Below, one piece after another: positions 32,213 through 44,216 of a stretch of 64,000 nucleotides of DNA. The notes under the pieces are model-generated. The model was not told where the DNA came from and did not search any database. It saw nothing but the letters and a program-made list of their open reading frames with translations. Position 1 is the first letter of the stretch; every line of letters begins with the position of its first letter. Both the position numbers and the translations under genes were made by a program. This stretch comes from Lonicera japonica (lineage: Eukaryota > Streptophyta > Magnoliopsida > Dipsacales > Caprifoliaceae), in NCBI GenBank assembly GCA_021464415.1, contig CM038471.1:15104422-15168421 (forward strand). The letters run 5' to 3'.

Positions 32213-33040
32213 TTTAAATTTGTCACTCAATTATATGTGGTTTTATCCATTCAGCTATTTAAATGGTTCTGTTTTCCCCACTTTGTCAAAATTGACCATT
32301 AGTTAATAATGAAGTTGATCATGTGCCTCTCACATGATCAACTTTAGGGACAATTTCGTTCAATCAATAAAAAAAAAGCTTCCTCTTTATCTTCATCATC
32401 TTCGACAGCTGATAAAGATTTATCCAATGAGCTCTCCTTCTTCGATGGTAACTTTTCCGTCAAAGTTTGCTTTCCATCTTGTTTTCATTTAAACAACAAA
32501 AATACACCATTTCCCTCCATCTTCACCAACTCCCGGTACCGGTGACAATTTATCAAACGAACTCTCCTTCTTCGGCGGCAACACCTTCGTCAAAGTTTGC
32601 ATTCCATCTTGTATTTTTAATTTTGACATGAGATTGACGAGGATAATTATAAACAATAGTTTCACAAATTTTACCACGATCTACATTAGTAAAAATCATC
32701 TCACACACATTGTGAAGTCAAACTACTATTCGGATAGTGAGATAAGTACATATGAACATGCTAAAGAAACTCAAAAAATACTTGTATAATTATGATAAAG
32801 ATAATGAAGATAAAGGAGATTTTGCTAAAAAAATTGTCACCAGCGACTGAATATGATTAAGATGTAAAGAATTGTTTATTTTATTTGTTTGGATAAAATT
32901 GCCTAAGAAGTTGGTCATGTGAGATGCACATAACTAACTTCCGTCATTACTAACGGTCAATTTTAAAAAATATGAACAAAATAAAACAAAGTGAATAAGA
33001 TAAAACCACGCATAATTAAGCGATCAATTTGAAACAAGGG
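32213..33040. mobile_element. Fold-back type element with long imperfect inverted ends
   Basis: The first ~140 bp (ATATGTGGTTTTATCC, AAAATTGACCATTAGT, TCTCACATGATCAACTT) match the reverse complement of the last ~150 bp (ATGCGTGGTTTTATC, AAAATTGACCGTTAGT, TCTCACATGACCAACTT). The middle holds a direct duplication of about 125 bp (32389-32500 and 32515-32620, sharing GAACTCTCCTTCTTCG-like blocks). No transposase is visible and no target duplication is clear. Confidence 0.55.
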
Positions 33041-33801
33041 CCTTTTTGTAATACCCCATGTTCCATTTGCTTGTTAATCTCATTCTTAAGCTTGTTTATG
33101 GCTTAATCTCTGCGTTGGACAGTGAATTTTATATCCAGGTTCCATTTGGATGATCCAACACTTCTATTATGTCATATTAGGCATATTACATTTGCTTGGA
33201 GTATCTTTTCATGATTCGGGAGGTCCAAATCGAAATTGAGATATTAATCATGTGTTTTGACTTTATGTGAATTTTTAATTTTAGTGATTTTTGAAAAGTC
33301 ATAACGGGGACCCACGATTGAGTCCCCGTTTGTGCTCTAATTAAATTTTGATCAATTCTACAACTTTCATGTTTTGAAAAAAAGCCAATTCATGATCCTC
33401 GTGGGTCAAAACTATGTGTGAAGAAAGCCGATAGTTAAAATATGATCGTTCGGTGACATAGTGACAGACTGCTATCTTTTATGGATTTATGGTATTAATC
33501 TAGCCATAATTTAAAGGAACTTCCTTGAAAAAAGTTGTAAATCTTTGAGTCTTCTTTTTGTCGATATTTAGATCATCCAAATCTAAATTCCGAGTGAGTT
33601 ATGACCAAAGTACCAACAGTGTGTCCTTCCCATTTGACCAGTGTACTTGGCCTATGTTTCCAAAATCGATCCTATAACGACCCGACCCAACTCAGCTGAG
33701 TCCAAAAAAAAATCCAACTTCATTTTATATTAAAGTAATTTGTAAAAATACAATTTGAAATTTCTCCACTCTTCATATTAAAAATACATCAACATTTCTC
33801 T

Positions 33802-34574
33802 TGATGTGATCTCGCCTAGTCCTCCATTATATTCAACCAAGGAAAATTGTGAGTTTCTAAATGGAGGTTTGATTATGCTCATATGCAAGGATTAGGCGTG
33901 GAAATACAAGTGTCTAAGCTTTGAATTAATCATACTAGGGGATGCAAAAAGGTTAAACGATGATCATGCATTCCATGGGGTTCCAAAAGATTAGGCATGG
34001 AAGTTCAAGAGGTTAGAACAGTAAGGAGGACCATTGGAATAATCTATAAGATATTAATTTAAGTTGTTTTTAAATTATTGGGCTTCTTGAGTCTCATTAT
34101 TCAATTAGGTATTAGGATTAGTAGTTTCCTTTTTGAATAGTTTCCTTTTTGTCTTATTATTAGTTTCCTTATTATATTAAGATTATTCTAAAAGTTATTG
34201 CCTTTTTCTAAATAGAATTAGTTTTCTTATTGTATAAGATTTCTAATTGTTTTGTTCTCCTATTTAAAGGAGGAGGATTCTTTGATTTAAGTAACGTTTT
34301 GAATATTAATAATATTGAGAGCTTCTCTTTGTGTTCTTGAAGAACTTGTTGAACATGTTGAATGATTAATTCAATTGTTCGTGACTTATCAATTAATTCT
34401 CCATCAATTGATTGTAGCGTCTTCGATCATACCATGGTTCACACTTCTTTAAGCGTTAGGTTGATGTTTCCACCTTCCATCTCTTTCGACAAATTCTAAG
34501 GTTCTAGTTTGTTTATAGACTATGGGTCAAAGATCCATTAGCCTGGCTAGGAAAGACAATCTAAGATAATGTCA
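33802..34574 (+). mobile_element. Solo LTR of family R (773 bp)
   Basis: It starts TGATGTGATCTCG, ends GATAATGTCA, and is flanked by TCTCT (33797-33801 and 34575-34579). It is a diverged, opposite-strand relative of the 774-bp LTRs at 54047-54820 and 57685-58458 (shared TTAGCCTGGCTAGGAAAGAC and CCTATTTAAAGGAGG). It interrupts the first LTR of the tandem array. Confidence 0.9.
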
Positions 34575-35321
34575 TCTCTCCTCCAAAAAAAAAACACCAC
34601 ACCCGAGACTTGCTAATCCACAACCAACTCCATCTTGAGTCACTTGTGCTATAAAAAATGAAAGGGTGCAATACATAACACATGAGTGAAAGCATTTAAC
34701 AAAATATTTTATCAACAATAAAATATTCAAAAACAACACCCATCTACTCAACAAATTCTACAGACAACAATTAGCTTCTTACATCAATCCTTCTCGGTAA
34801 CAAGTTAAAAACTACCCATCTCACCCACCTCACCACATTGAAACTTATCTCCAAGCCTTACACAATTGTGACTTCTCAGGACTGATTGGCGAGTAAACTT
34901 AACCATGCAACAATTGGTTCCATAGTAATTAAGCCGACATCAATATTTAACACTATTTAATGAAACGAAATAAATATATCGAATTCAATCATAACAATGA
35001 ACTCAAAAGGAATACAACGAGCAAGACAACAAATAAGTGCTCTAGAGATTTAAATTCATGTTAGGTGCAGCCCCTTACCTTAAAAATAGCACCATAAAAA
35101 TACCAGCATAATTTCTTAGGAAGCATCACTGCTTTCCTATTCAATTCATCCCTTTGCCCACTAATTTAACTTTTGTTCTTCACTTCCAAATTCTTTTAAG
35201 CCTAACATAGGAATTACATGGCTCATTATCGAGCCCCCACTACCTTCCACGTTAATGGCCCTGTGTGCCATACTAGGTTGAATAAAAATATGACTTATTT
35301 CCAAATATGCATCTTACGAGG

Positions 35322-35322
<1 letters not shown>

Positions 35323-35367
<45 letters not shown>
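35323..35367. repeat. CA/TA microsatellite in the array LTR
   Basis: (CA)n followed by (TA)n. Homologous but shorter tracts occur at the same LTR position near 36619-36635 and 45930-45955, so length differs among copies. Confidence 0.85.
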
Positions 35368-35375
<8 letters not shown>

Positions 35376-35422
35376 TAAATATATAATCTTTATCATTATA
35401 AAAAAATATATGGGAAGTCACA

Positions 35423-35517
35423 ATTTACCTACCTTTTAAAAATTTCATCCTCAAAATTTAAAATAACAAGACCTACCCAAAGGGGAAGGGTCGCAATTAC
35501 AACTCTGATACCAAAAA
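35423..35517 (-). other. Mini internal domain 1 (PBS and polypurine tract only)
   Basis: Minus strand, directly after the LTR end TTACA, reads TTTTTGGTATCAGAG, an initiator-Met primer site. About 45 bp on it has TTTTGAGGATGAAATTTT, which is the decayed polyprotein C-terminus (FEDEIF) seen before gypsy 3' LTRs. The purine-rich AAAAGGTAGGTAAAT then abuts the next LTR. The remaining gag-pol has been deleted. Confidence 0.75.
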
Positions 35518-36261
35518 TGTAACGACCCGACTTGGCTGAGTCCAAAAACGTGATTTTTTTTAAATCCAACTTCATTTTATATATAAGTAATGTGTAAAAA
35601 ATACAATTTTCAATCTCTCCACTCTCCATATTAAAAATACATCAACATCTCTCTCCTCTAATCAACAAAAAATACTAAACCAAACCTCATCCGACTTGCT
35701 AGTCCACAACCGACTCCGTCTCGAGTTACTTGTGCCATAAAAAATGAAAGGGGTAGTACATAACATACAAGAGTGAAAGCATCTCAATATAATATTTTAT
35801 CAACAATAAAATATTCAAAAACAACATCCGTCTACTCAATAAATTCAATGGACCACAACCGGCCTCTAACACTGGTCCCTCTCGTTAACATGTTAAAAAC
35901 TACTCACCTTACCCTCCTCACCACATCAAAACTTATCTCCAAGCCTTACATGGCTGTGGTTTATCAGGACTGATTGGTGAGTAAACTTAACCATGCACCA
36001 ATTAGTTCCACAGTAATTAAGCCAACATCAGTATATAACACCATTTAATGAGGCCAAATAAATATATCGAATTCAATCGTAACAATGAACTCAAGAGGAA
36101 TACAACGAGCAGGATAGCAAATAAATACTCTAGAGATTTAGATGCATATTAGGTACAACCCCTTCCCTTAAAAATAACACCATAAAAATACCAGCATAAT
36201 TTCGTAGGAAGCATCACTGCCTTCTCGATTAATTCGTCCCTCTACCCACTAATTTAACTTA

Positions 36262-36461
36262 GACTAAATGACACTAATGCACCCCAAACTAAAAGAATGT
36301 ATCAATTTGCACCCTAAACATTTTTTTTTACACAGGGTGCAAAGTATATACATTTTTTTTGACAATTTGTATGTATGTAGGGTGCAAAGTGTCGAAAAAA
36401 AATGTTTAAGGTGCAAATTAATACATTCTTTTAGTTTGGGGTGCATTTGTGTCATTTAGTC
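36262..36461. mobile_element. Mutator-like MITE with 9-bp target duplication
   Basis: The 200-bp element starts GACTAAATGACACTAATGCA and the reverse complement of its end starts GACTAAATGACACAAATGCA. The inverted repeats run about 67 bp with four mismatches. The nonamer TTTAACTTA flanks both sides (36253-36261 and 36462-36470), the length typical of Mutator-like elements. The other LTR copies in the array lack it and show one intact TTTAACTTA, proving the insertion. Confidence 0.92.
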
Positions 36462-36693
36462 TTTAACTTATGTTCCTCATTTCCAAATTCTTTTAAGCCT
36501 AGCATAAGAATTAAATGGCTCATTCTTGAGCCCCCACTACCTGCCACGTTAATGGCCCCGGTGTGCTATAATAGCTTGAACAAACTATGACTTATTTCCA
36601 AATTTGCATCATACAAGGCACACACACACACATATATAAATAGATATAAATACATTGTTTTTATCATTATAAAAAAATATACGTGATGTCAGA

Positions 36694-36791
36694 ATTTACC
36701 CACCTTTCAAAAATTTCGTCCACGAAATTTAAAATCACATGACCTACCCAAAGGCGAAGGGATAACGCAACTACACCTCTGATACAAAAAA
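36694..36791 (-). other. Mini internal domain 2
   Basis: Same layout as the first internal: primer site (TATCAGAGGTG on the minus strand), decayed polyprotein end, and the tract GAAAGGTGGGTAAATTC before the next LTR. Confidence 0.7.
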
Positions 36792-37437
36792 AGTAACGAC
36801 CTGACCAGGCTGAGTTCAAAAAACGAAAAAAAAATTCCAGTCTCATTTTATATAAAAGTAATTTGTAAAAATAAAATCTACAATCTCTCCACTCTCCAAC
36901 TCCAACATATCTCTCCTATAATCAACAAAATAATAATAAACCATACCGCACCCGACTTGTTAGTGCACAACCGACTCCGTCTCGAGTCACTTGTGCCATA
37001 AAAAATTGAAGGAGGTAGTACATAACATACAAGAGTGAAAGCATTTCAACAGAATATTTTATCAACAATAAAATATTCAAAAAACAACATCCTTTTACTC
37101 AACAAATTCAATGGACCATAATCGGCCTCTAACACTGGTCCCTCTCGGTAACATGTTAAAAACTACTCACCTTACCTACATCACCACGTCGAAACTTATC
37201 TCTAAGCCTTACTTGACTGTGGTTTATTAGGACTGATTGGTGAGTAAACTTAACCATGCACCAATTGGTTCCAAAGTTATTAAGCCAACATCAGTCTATA
37301 CCACCATTTAATGAGGCCAAATAAATATACCGAATTCAATCATAACAATGAACTCAAGAGGAATACAACGAGCAGGACAACAAATAAATACTCTAGAGAT
37401 ATAGCTGGATGTTAGGTATAACCCTTTATCTTAAAAT

Positions 37438-38902
37438 TGAAGGAGACATAAATATAAGATCGTTTGATATTGCGTATAGATTGAACAAAAAAAACTTTTG
37501 CTAAAACCCTATAAGAATAAAGGGATTTCGACTTTGTGGATCATGTAGAAGATCCATATGAGGAGACTAGGGTTTAAAAGCATCAGATTACGATTTAGTT
37601 AGATTTTTCAATTCTCGTTGGGCTGCGAAAATAGATTGTTTTCGCCATCAAAACGAATTCCGATCTTCCTAATTTTTTGGGTAATAATAGTAACTCTGCC
37701 TTCCGAATGACATATCCAAAAATCAGCCCGATCCAACGGTGCGATCAAAAGTTACGATTGATTTACGACTGCAGTGCCGAAAACCTAAAGATCTTCTATC
37801 TTATTCCTTTCGCCATCAAATCTTGCACCAAGTGTGGGATACGGTATCACCAAGATTTTTTCATCTCTCAATAGAACAAACCCTAACTCATGAGAATTAT
37901 TGTTATATTGAGAAGAGACAAGGCCGGCGTATATGTGAGGCTACGATAGGGACCTTAAGGAGAAATAAGTGTTTGGGCTTCCTATGGAACGTTGGAATTC
38001 TAATTCGACTATGAATTAGTTCCTTCCATGAATTATAATTCACACCACTAAAGAATTATAATTGTACTCCTGTCCTTATCTCAAAATTATATTTCGAGCT
38101 CCTTATTATTAAATACTTATTATTCTCCCCACGTTAAGATTACAGATAACCGTCATTTAAATTAAATTACTGACAATTATATTTAAATGACTTCTTAATC
38201 CTTGAGCCTACCACTTAACTTATTTGATATGTCGGATTAAGATAATCCACCTGTAGGGTTTGACATGCTCAAAACTTATAAGCTTCTCAAGAGGCTATCA
38301 TCAATCCCTATACCGGGACGTGGATTCTATCAATAATTAATATTCATCATACATATAGTTTCGTCATCCAATTCATGAAGATTATTGATCCATAAATGAA
38401 TCTCACTCTTAATGAGTCAAAACAACAAACACTACATATATATGTCTATTAATTATTTCAAGATTAAGAGCATAAGTAATCATAATAACCATGGGATTTT
38501 AAATTGTTTTATATATAGTCAGTATAAAAACAATTAACTCAAACTGGTCCTGTTCAATACACACAAAGTGTACTAGCACAACGATTTAAAACTATACCGT
38601 TTCTTGTAGTTAAGATAAACTACTAAAACTTGTGCTACAATCCTACCGATGGGTGTCCAATTCCATCTACGATTGTGAACCATTAAACTTATATTACACA
38701 AGAACATGATGATATGATCTTCTGTGCGTAAGCTATACTCTACACACCAAATCATCTACTATATGGAATAAATGCACAATATTTAAATAAATAATATAAT
38801 GTAACCATTGCCCATAAAGATTCACATTAAAATAGCAAAAACAAGTTTATAACATATCCAAACCAAAAAGAAAATTATGGCTTTTAGTGTATCACTCTAA
38901 CA
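37438..38902 (-). repeat. Copia 3' LTR
   Basis: 1465 bp, from TGAAGGAGAC to TCTAACA on the plus strand. Adjacent on the internal side is a tract reading AAGTGGGAGAT on the minus strand. Confidence 0.9.
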
Positions 38903-38915
38903 ATCTCCCACTTAT
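38903..38915 (-). other. Copia polypurine tract
   Basis: The minus strand reads AAGTGGGAGAT directly before the 3' LTR start TGTTAGAGTGAT, as in many Tork-type copia elements. Confidence 0.8.
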
Positions 38916-38929
38916 ACTTAAAGCCATGC

Positions 38930-40700
38930 AGCTATTCATCTCACTCCCATTCCCTCAACGTGAACATGTGTTTTCCCTTCTTATGAATCCTCGGCTCTTT
39001 CGAGTTCGCAACCGTTTCACTATTATGAAAATAAAGTGAAATAGCTTATAACACTGAAAGTGCCACATCTTGATTTATATAGAAGTTCCTGAGCCAAAGC
39101 GCCTCCTTAGCTGCTTCTAAAGCAGCCACATATTCAGCTTGCATGGTGTGGTTAGCAATGCACGACTGCTTGATACTCCTCCGACCAATGACTCCACCTC
39201 TTAGAGTAAACACATAACCTGAAGTTGACTTTCTGGAATCCTAACTTCTGACTAAAAATCCTTGGCTGTGTATTCAACAGGTACTAGACTGTTTGCCTGG
39301 TAAACCAACATAAAATCTTGAGTCCTTTTAAGGTACTTAAGTATATGTTTTACCGCAGTCCAGTGTTATTTTCCTAGATTAGACTGATATCTGCTAACCA
39401 TACCAACGGTAAAGCAAATGTCTAGTCTAGTACACAATATAGCATACATGAGGCTTCCCACTGCCGAAATATAAAGAACTCCCCTTATCCTCTCTATCTC
39501 ATCATGTGTCTTATGGCATTGATCTTGGATAGAGTGATTTCATACCTAAAAAGGGAGAAACCATTTCTTGGAATCTTGTATACTAACTCTGGCAAGAATT
39601 GTATCGACGTAAGTACTTTGGATAAGCCCAATATCCTAATTTTTCAATCTCGCATAAGCTTAATACCAACGATGTGACTGGCTTTTTCTAAGCCCTTCAT
39701 ATCGAGCTGACATGATAACCATACCCTTACTGAAGATAATATTCACATATCGCTTCCAATAAGTAAGATATTATCCAGATACAATACCTGGAATACCACC
39801 GCGCTTCCATTGCGCCTTTTGTACACACAAGACTCATCCGAACATTAATCAAAATCAAAAGATTTGATTGCATAGTCAAAACAGATGTTCCAAGATATAT
39901 ACACTTGCTTAAGCCCATAAATGGGCTTCTTGAGCTTGCACAACATGTGCTCTTGGCCCTTTGCTATGATCATTCTTGTTGCATCATATAGATGCTTTTA
40001 TCAAGACTTTCATTAAGGAAACCTGTCTTGACATCCACTTGCCAAATCTCGTAATTAAGATGAGCCGCAATGGATAAGAGAATCCGAATAGACTTTGGCA
40101 TGGCTACTGGCGAAAAGGTTTCATCATAATTGATCCCTGTCTTTCTGAGTGAACCCTTTTAACAACAAGCCTTGATTTAAGCCTGTTTAATCCTCTCTAT
40201 CTCTTATATACCCATTTGCATCCGATAGGTTTTATCCCTTCGGGTGGTTTTACAAGATTCCAGACTTTGTTAGAGTACATAGACTCCATTTCAGATTTCA
40301 TAACCCTTTGCCATTTTCTGTATTTTTATCTTGAAGTACTTCATTGTAGTTAAAAATGGTTCGTTTCTTATTCATCAGGGAACTTGTCATAAGACTCTTC
40401 CAAGAACATAAAACGACCAGGTTGACGAACAACCCTCCCACTACGACGAGGCACTACTTGTGTTTGTGTAGATTGTTCAACTATTGAACATACTAACTCA
40501 CTATCCACACGTTGTGCTGGTTCAAAAACCTACGTATTAGTGATTTGTTCAAGATGTGCATAAGTACCAGCAATCCTCCCACTACGACGAGGTAATAAAA
40601 TGTCGATATCCATTTACTGTGGTATTTCCTCTTGTACTAAAAGTATAGACGAATTGTGCCCTGTTTTTCTCTCTTCTCATTTCCACTACAACAATACTAC
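38930..40700 (-). pseudogene. Copia reverse transcriptase and RNase H, decayed
   Basis: On the minus strand, reading across stops: KLKKPIYGLKQ near 39915, then VLYLDNILLIGSDM (about 39747-39785), where the YVDD active site has become YLDN and so lacks its second catalytic Asp. Then come KYLKRTQDFMLVYQANSLVP (about 39290) and the RNase H end QAEYVAALEAAKEALWLRNF (about 39100). The region has many stops and frameshifts. Catalysis would be lost even without them. Confidence 0.8.
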
Positions 40701-40707
40701 TCCTGGG

Positions 40708-41361
40708 CTAATGGTCTATGATATAATCATCTTCTAAGAATCTAGCATTGATAATAATAACATTATATTCTTGAGGATTATTAAATAAACCACACTTGGT
40801 TCTTTTTGGATATGCAACAAAGAAACACATTTTTGTTCTTGATTCCAACTTATACGCATTACCTTTCAGCACATGTGCTGGACTACCCCATACCCGAATA
40901 TGCCGCAGACTAGGCTTACGCCCAGTCCGCAATTCTATAGGTGTAGTAGGTACTGACTTTGATGGTACCAAGTTCAGAATATATGCAGCTGTTTCTAAAG
41001 CATATCCCCAAAAAGAATCAGGTACGTCTGAATAACTCATCATAGATCTTACCATTTCTATAAAAGTCTTATTCCTTCTTTCTGCTACACAATCGTGCTG
41101 TGGCATCCCTGGTGCAGATAACAGGGATGTAATCCCATTCTCTAATAAGTATTCTTTGAATTCTCCTAAGAGATATTCACCACCACGATCTGATCGTAGT
41201 GATTTGATACATTTTCCTAAACGCTTCTCCGTTTCTGCCTTGAATTCTTTGAATTTTTTAAAGACTTCAGACTTACGTCGCATTAAGTAAATGTATCTAT
41301 ACTTTAAATAATCATCTACTATATGTGATGAAATACTCAAATCCTCATCCAATCTGGACAT
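40708..41361 (-). pseudogene. Copia integrase core fragment (217 codons open)
   Basis: The protein would join element DNA to the chromosome. The minus strand encodes EFKAETEKRLGKCIKSLRSD then RGGEYLLGEF, containing the second Asp of the DDE triad. SAPGMPQHDCVAERRNKTFI follows, with the catalytic Glu in VAERRN; the family usually has PQQNGVAERRN. AAYILNLVPSKSVPTTPIEL and the GKR-type C-terminal region (RTGRKPSLRHIRVWGSPAHV) come after. It continues from the zinc-binding segment at 41345-41584 through a frameshift near 41350. Confidence 0.85.
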
Positions 41362-41584
41362 TCATGTGACCATACAAATCAGAGTGAACCAGTTTTAACT
41401 GTTCTTTAACGCTATAGCCTTTTGCCGAGAATGATCTCTTAGTCATTTTACCTTCTAAACAGGATTCACAAACTGGAAGTGCCTCCACTTCCAATGAACC
41501 TAATGGTCCATTTTCGACCAGTTTTTGAATTCTTTTTAGATTAATATGACCAAGGCGTAAGTGCAAAATATACATTTGGTTCAT
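41345..41584 (-). pseudogene. Copia pre-integrase zinc segment
   Basis: It encodes LHLRLGHINLKRIQKLVENG then VCESCLEGKMTKRSF and LVHSDLYGHM. The His and Cys pairs form the HHCC zinc site of the integrase N-terminus, and HSDLYG holds the first catalytic Asp region. Confidence 0.85.
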
Positions 41585-41706
41585 TTTGAAGGTTCATTTC
41601 TCTTAATAGGTAAACTATTAATGCTATTCAATTCACTCAGTTGTAGTACTAATAAGTCAGGATTATTAATGTAAAGATCAATCACTAATGTACTAGAACA
41701 AACAAA

Positions 41707-42765
41707 CTATTTATTTTTTCTAATGATAACTGATTTACCATTAAAATAAACAAAATGTTTATCCTCAACCAATCTAGAAATAAAAATCAAATTCCTTCTA
41801 ATGGAAGATACATATAGATATTCCTTAATCATTAATATCTTATTCTGACTAGACTGAAGATAAATATCTTCTACTACACACCAAGTACTGGTAGACCGAA
41901 CCACTAAACAAGATACAACAACAAATAGATGAAATTTACATATGTTGTTATAACGGTTTAGGAAATAGGGACAATCTTTCTTCAAATGCACTTTCTACTG
42001 ACAGTGAAAACACTGGCCCATAGGTTTTTTCACTCCTCCTAGAGGTTCAGTGACTACTGCACACACTGCTCTTTGTGGGACTACAACTTATGCATTCTTC
42101 TTCTTCATTTCTTGCTTTTGGGCATAGAAGTTGAAGCCTTCTCAACCACTAGAATACTAACCAGTTTACCAAGGAGTTCCTCAACTACTTAGAATTCTTT
42201 AAGAAGTTTCAACAATGAATAAAGCTTATTCATATTGTAATTCTGTCGGAATCCCTTAAATAAATCCAGCAGCGACTGGAGAATGATATCGACTTGAGTT
42301 TCCCCATCGATTTCAACCCCAAAGATCTCTTAGTTCATTCAGAAGACAGATCATCTTCAAAACACGATCCTTAACTCGGGTTCCTTCAGCAATAGTCGTG
42401 TTCATGAGGCCTTTCATCAAAACCAACCTTGAGGCATGATCCGATCCCCAAAAATATTTTTAAGGTTCAACATTATGTCGTAGGCAGTGGCAAAAGACTA
42501 ATGCTAATGTTGTAACACATTTGACAAAAATGCCATAATGTAAAACCATGCCATCTCATCAGCCTTTTTCACCCCCGGCAAGCCTGAGTTTCCTCATTGG
42601 TTGCCCCCTTACCAAGTTCTGCTGGACAAGACTCAGTAAGCACAAACTTGTACTCTTTAACAGTAAGCACAATGTTCAAGTTCCCTTTTTTCGGTCAATA
42701 TAATTAGGTATAATCAATTTGTTTTAGTTGAGAATGATTAAAAGTGGATCGAAAGAGTTTGCCAT
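41707..42765 (-). pseudogene. Copia gag and protease region, decayed
   Basis: Gag starts at an ATG at 42765 on the minus strand (MANSFDPLLII), and stops appear within 15 codons. A zinc knuckle remnant (CFHCQ, stop, KVHLKKDC) lies near 41960-42015. Protease-end sequence follows (YLYVSSIRRNLIFISRLVED, 41730-41840). These match copia gag-pro order but cannot be translated. Confidence 0.75.
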
Positions 42766-44194
42766 TTTAAAACTTGAGAATCACATACACATTATAATGG
42801 ACAATAATAACTTTGAACACATATTTTAAATATGGTGCCCTCTACCATTTCAAAAAGCGTTTACCAACAGCCTAAGACTTTGAATAACATGCCTCGTTAA
42901 TGAGGTCGTCTATTATTCATTATTTCTTAGACAGATGTAAACCTATTAAATTTTACTATGTAAACAATCTTTTATCGTCAAGCAATACATACTATCTAGA
43001 CAATCTTTTATTGTCAAGTACAATTTAAATAGCCGACTTCCTTTGGTCCTATAAATAATAGTAGAAACTCAGTTGGAGAGCATACTATTATTTATATCTA
43101 AGTGTATACCATCATTTAATTTAGTCCAATGATTCTGCAATCTATTCTTTCCGATATGGAGGTGAGCACTAAAACCCACACGAAAAATAAATCATATCAT
43201 TGAAAATTATCAGTCAGTGAAATTTGTACAATGATTCTGCAATCTATTCTTTCTGATATAGAGGTGAGCACTATAACACACACGAAGAATAAATTACATC
43301 ATCTACAAACCAATGATGGAGACCATGGGATTTTTATGTGAAAAAATCCCTCACCCATTTAGTATTTAAAACATTATTTTCTGAGGGTTAAGAAAATTTT
43401 ATATTAAATTTTAGTCAACTAAAATATAAGGGTATGAAATATAAAAAACATGTGCAATAAAATTACTTTGCTGCTTTTCTTTTTTAAAAAAAATTTATAT
43501 TTTTCAATTACGCAAAATTTATATTTATATACCCTTTTCTAATTTGACAAGAACTAAACATAAAATAAAAGGTGATCTAGGTATGGTCATGTATCCATGC
43601 TGTCCATAATTATAAGGAAACCTAATAATTAAACACATATGACCAACACACAATCATACAAAGCATTAAACCATTAAATAATAAGAATAATTAAATCCCT
43701 ACTATTATGGTCTAAGCTTCATCATCCCTAATCCGTTGAAAACCTGTAACGACCTATGTCGCCACTTCATTAACTATGTCGGGAATCAACCTTAGTGGAA
43801 ACGCCTTCTTCAATGTTCTTCGTTAAAGAAACTGCAATTTTAAATACAAAGGTCCTATGCCTCCATTTAAGGAATTCGCACATAAACTATTATATCTAAA
43901 CTGTAAATAAAATTACATAGATCATATGCCTCCTTTTAAGGAATTCACAAATCTGATCTAAATTTAATTTACAACAATGAATAAATTCCAAATCATCATG
44001 CACATTAAAATTAACCATGAATAAAAATATCGTAGAATCCAATCACATAAAACATAATTACGCGACCATAATAGTAGGACAAGAACACTGCAAAACAAGG
44101 GTTAGGGAGTTCTACGTTCTATACAACAACGACATGCATGAATAGATTTAACTGGACAACATGGCTAGTTCAATACGTACGCAGTATCAAAGAA
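42766..44194 (-). other. Copia 5' leader
   Basis: Non-coding sequence between primer site and gag start. It contains a ~70-bp direct duplication (43131-43200 and 43233-43300, sharing CAATGATTCTGCAATCTATT). Confidence 0.6.
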
Positions 44195-44203
44195 AATCAA
44201 TCA

Positions 44204-44214
44204 CTCTGATACCA
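44204..44214 (-). other. Copia primer binding site
   Basis: The minus strand reads TGGTATCAGAG two bases after the 5' LTR end (CCATCA), the complement of the 3' end of initiator tRNA-Met. Confidence 0.85.
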
Positions 44215-44216
44215 AT

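Noticed and set aside
36264..36459. Paired 63-codon ORFs on both strands
   Set aside because: They are a by-product of the MITE's inverted repeats.
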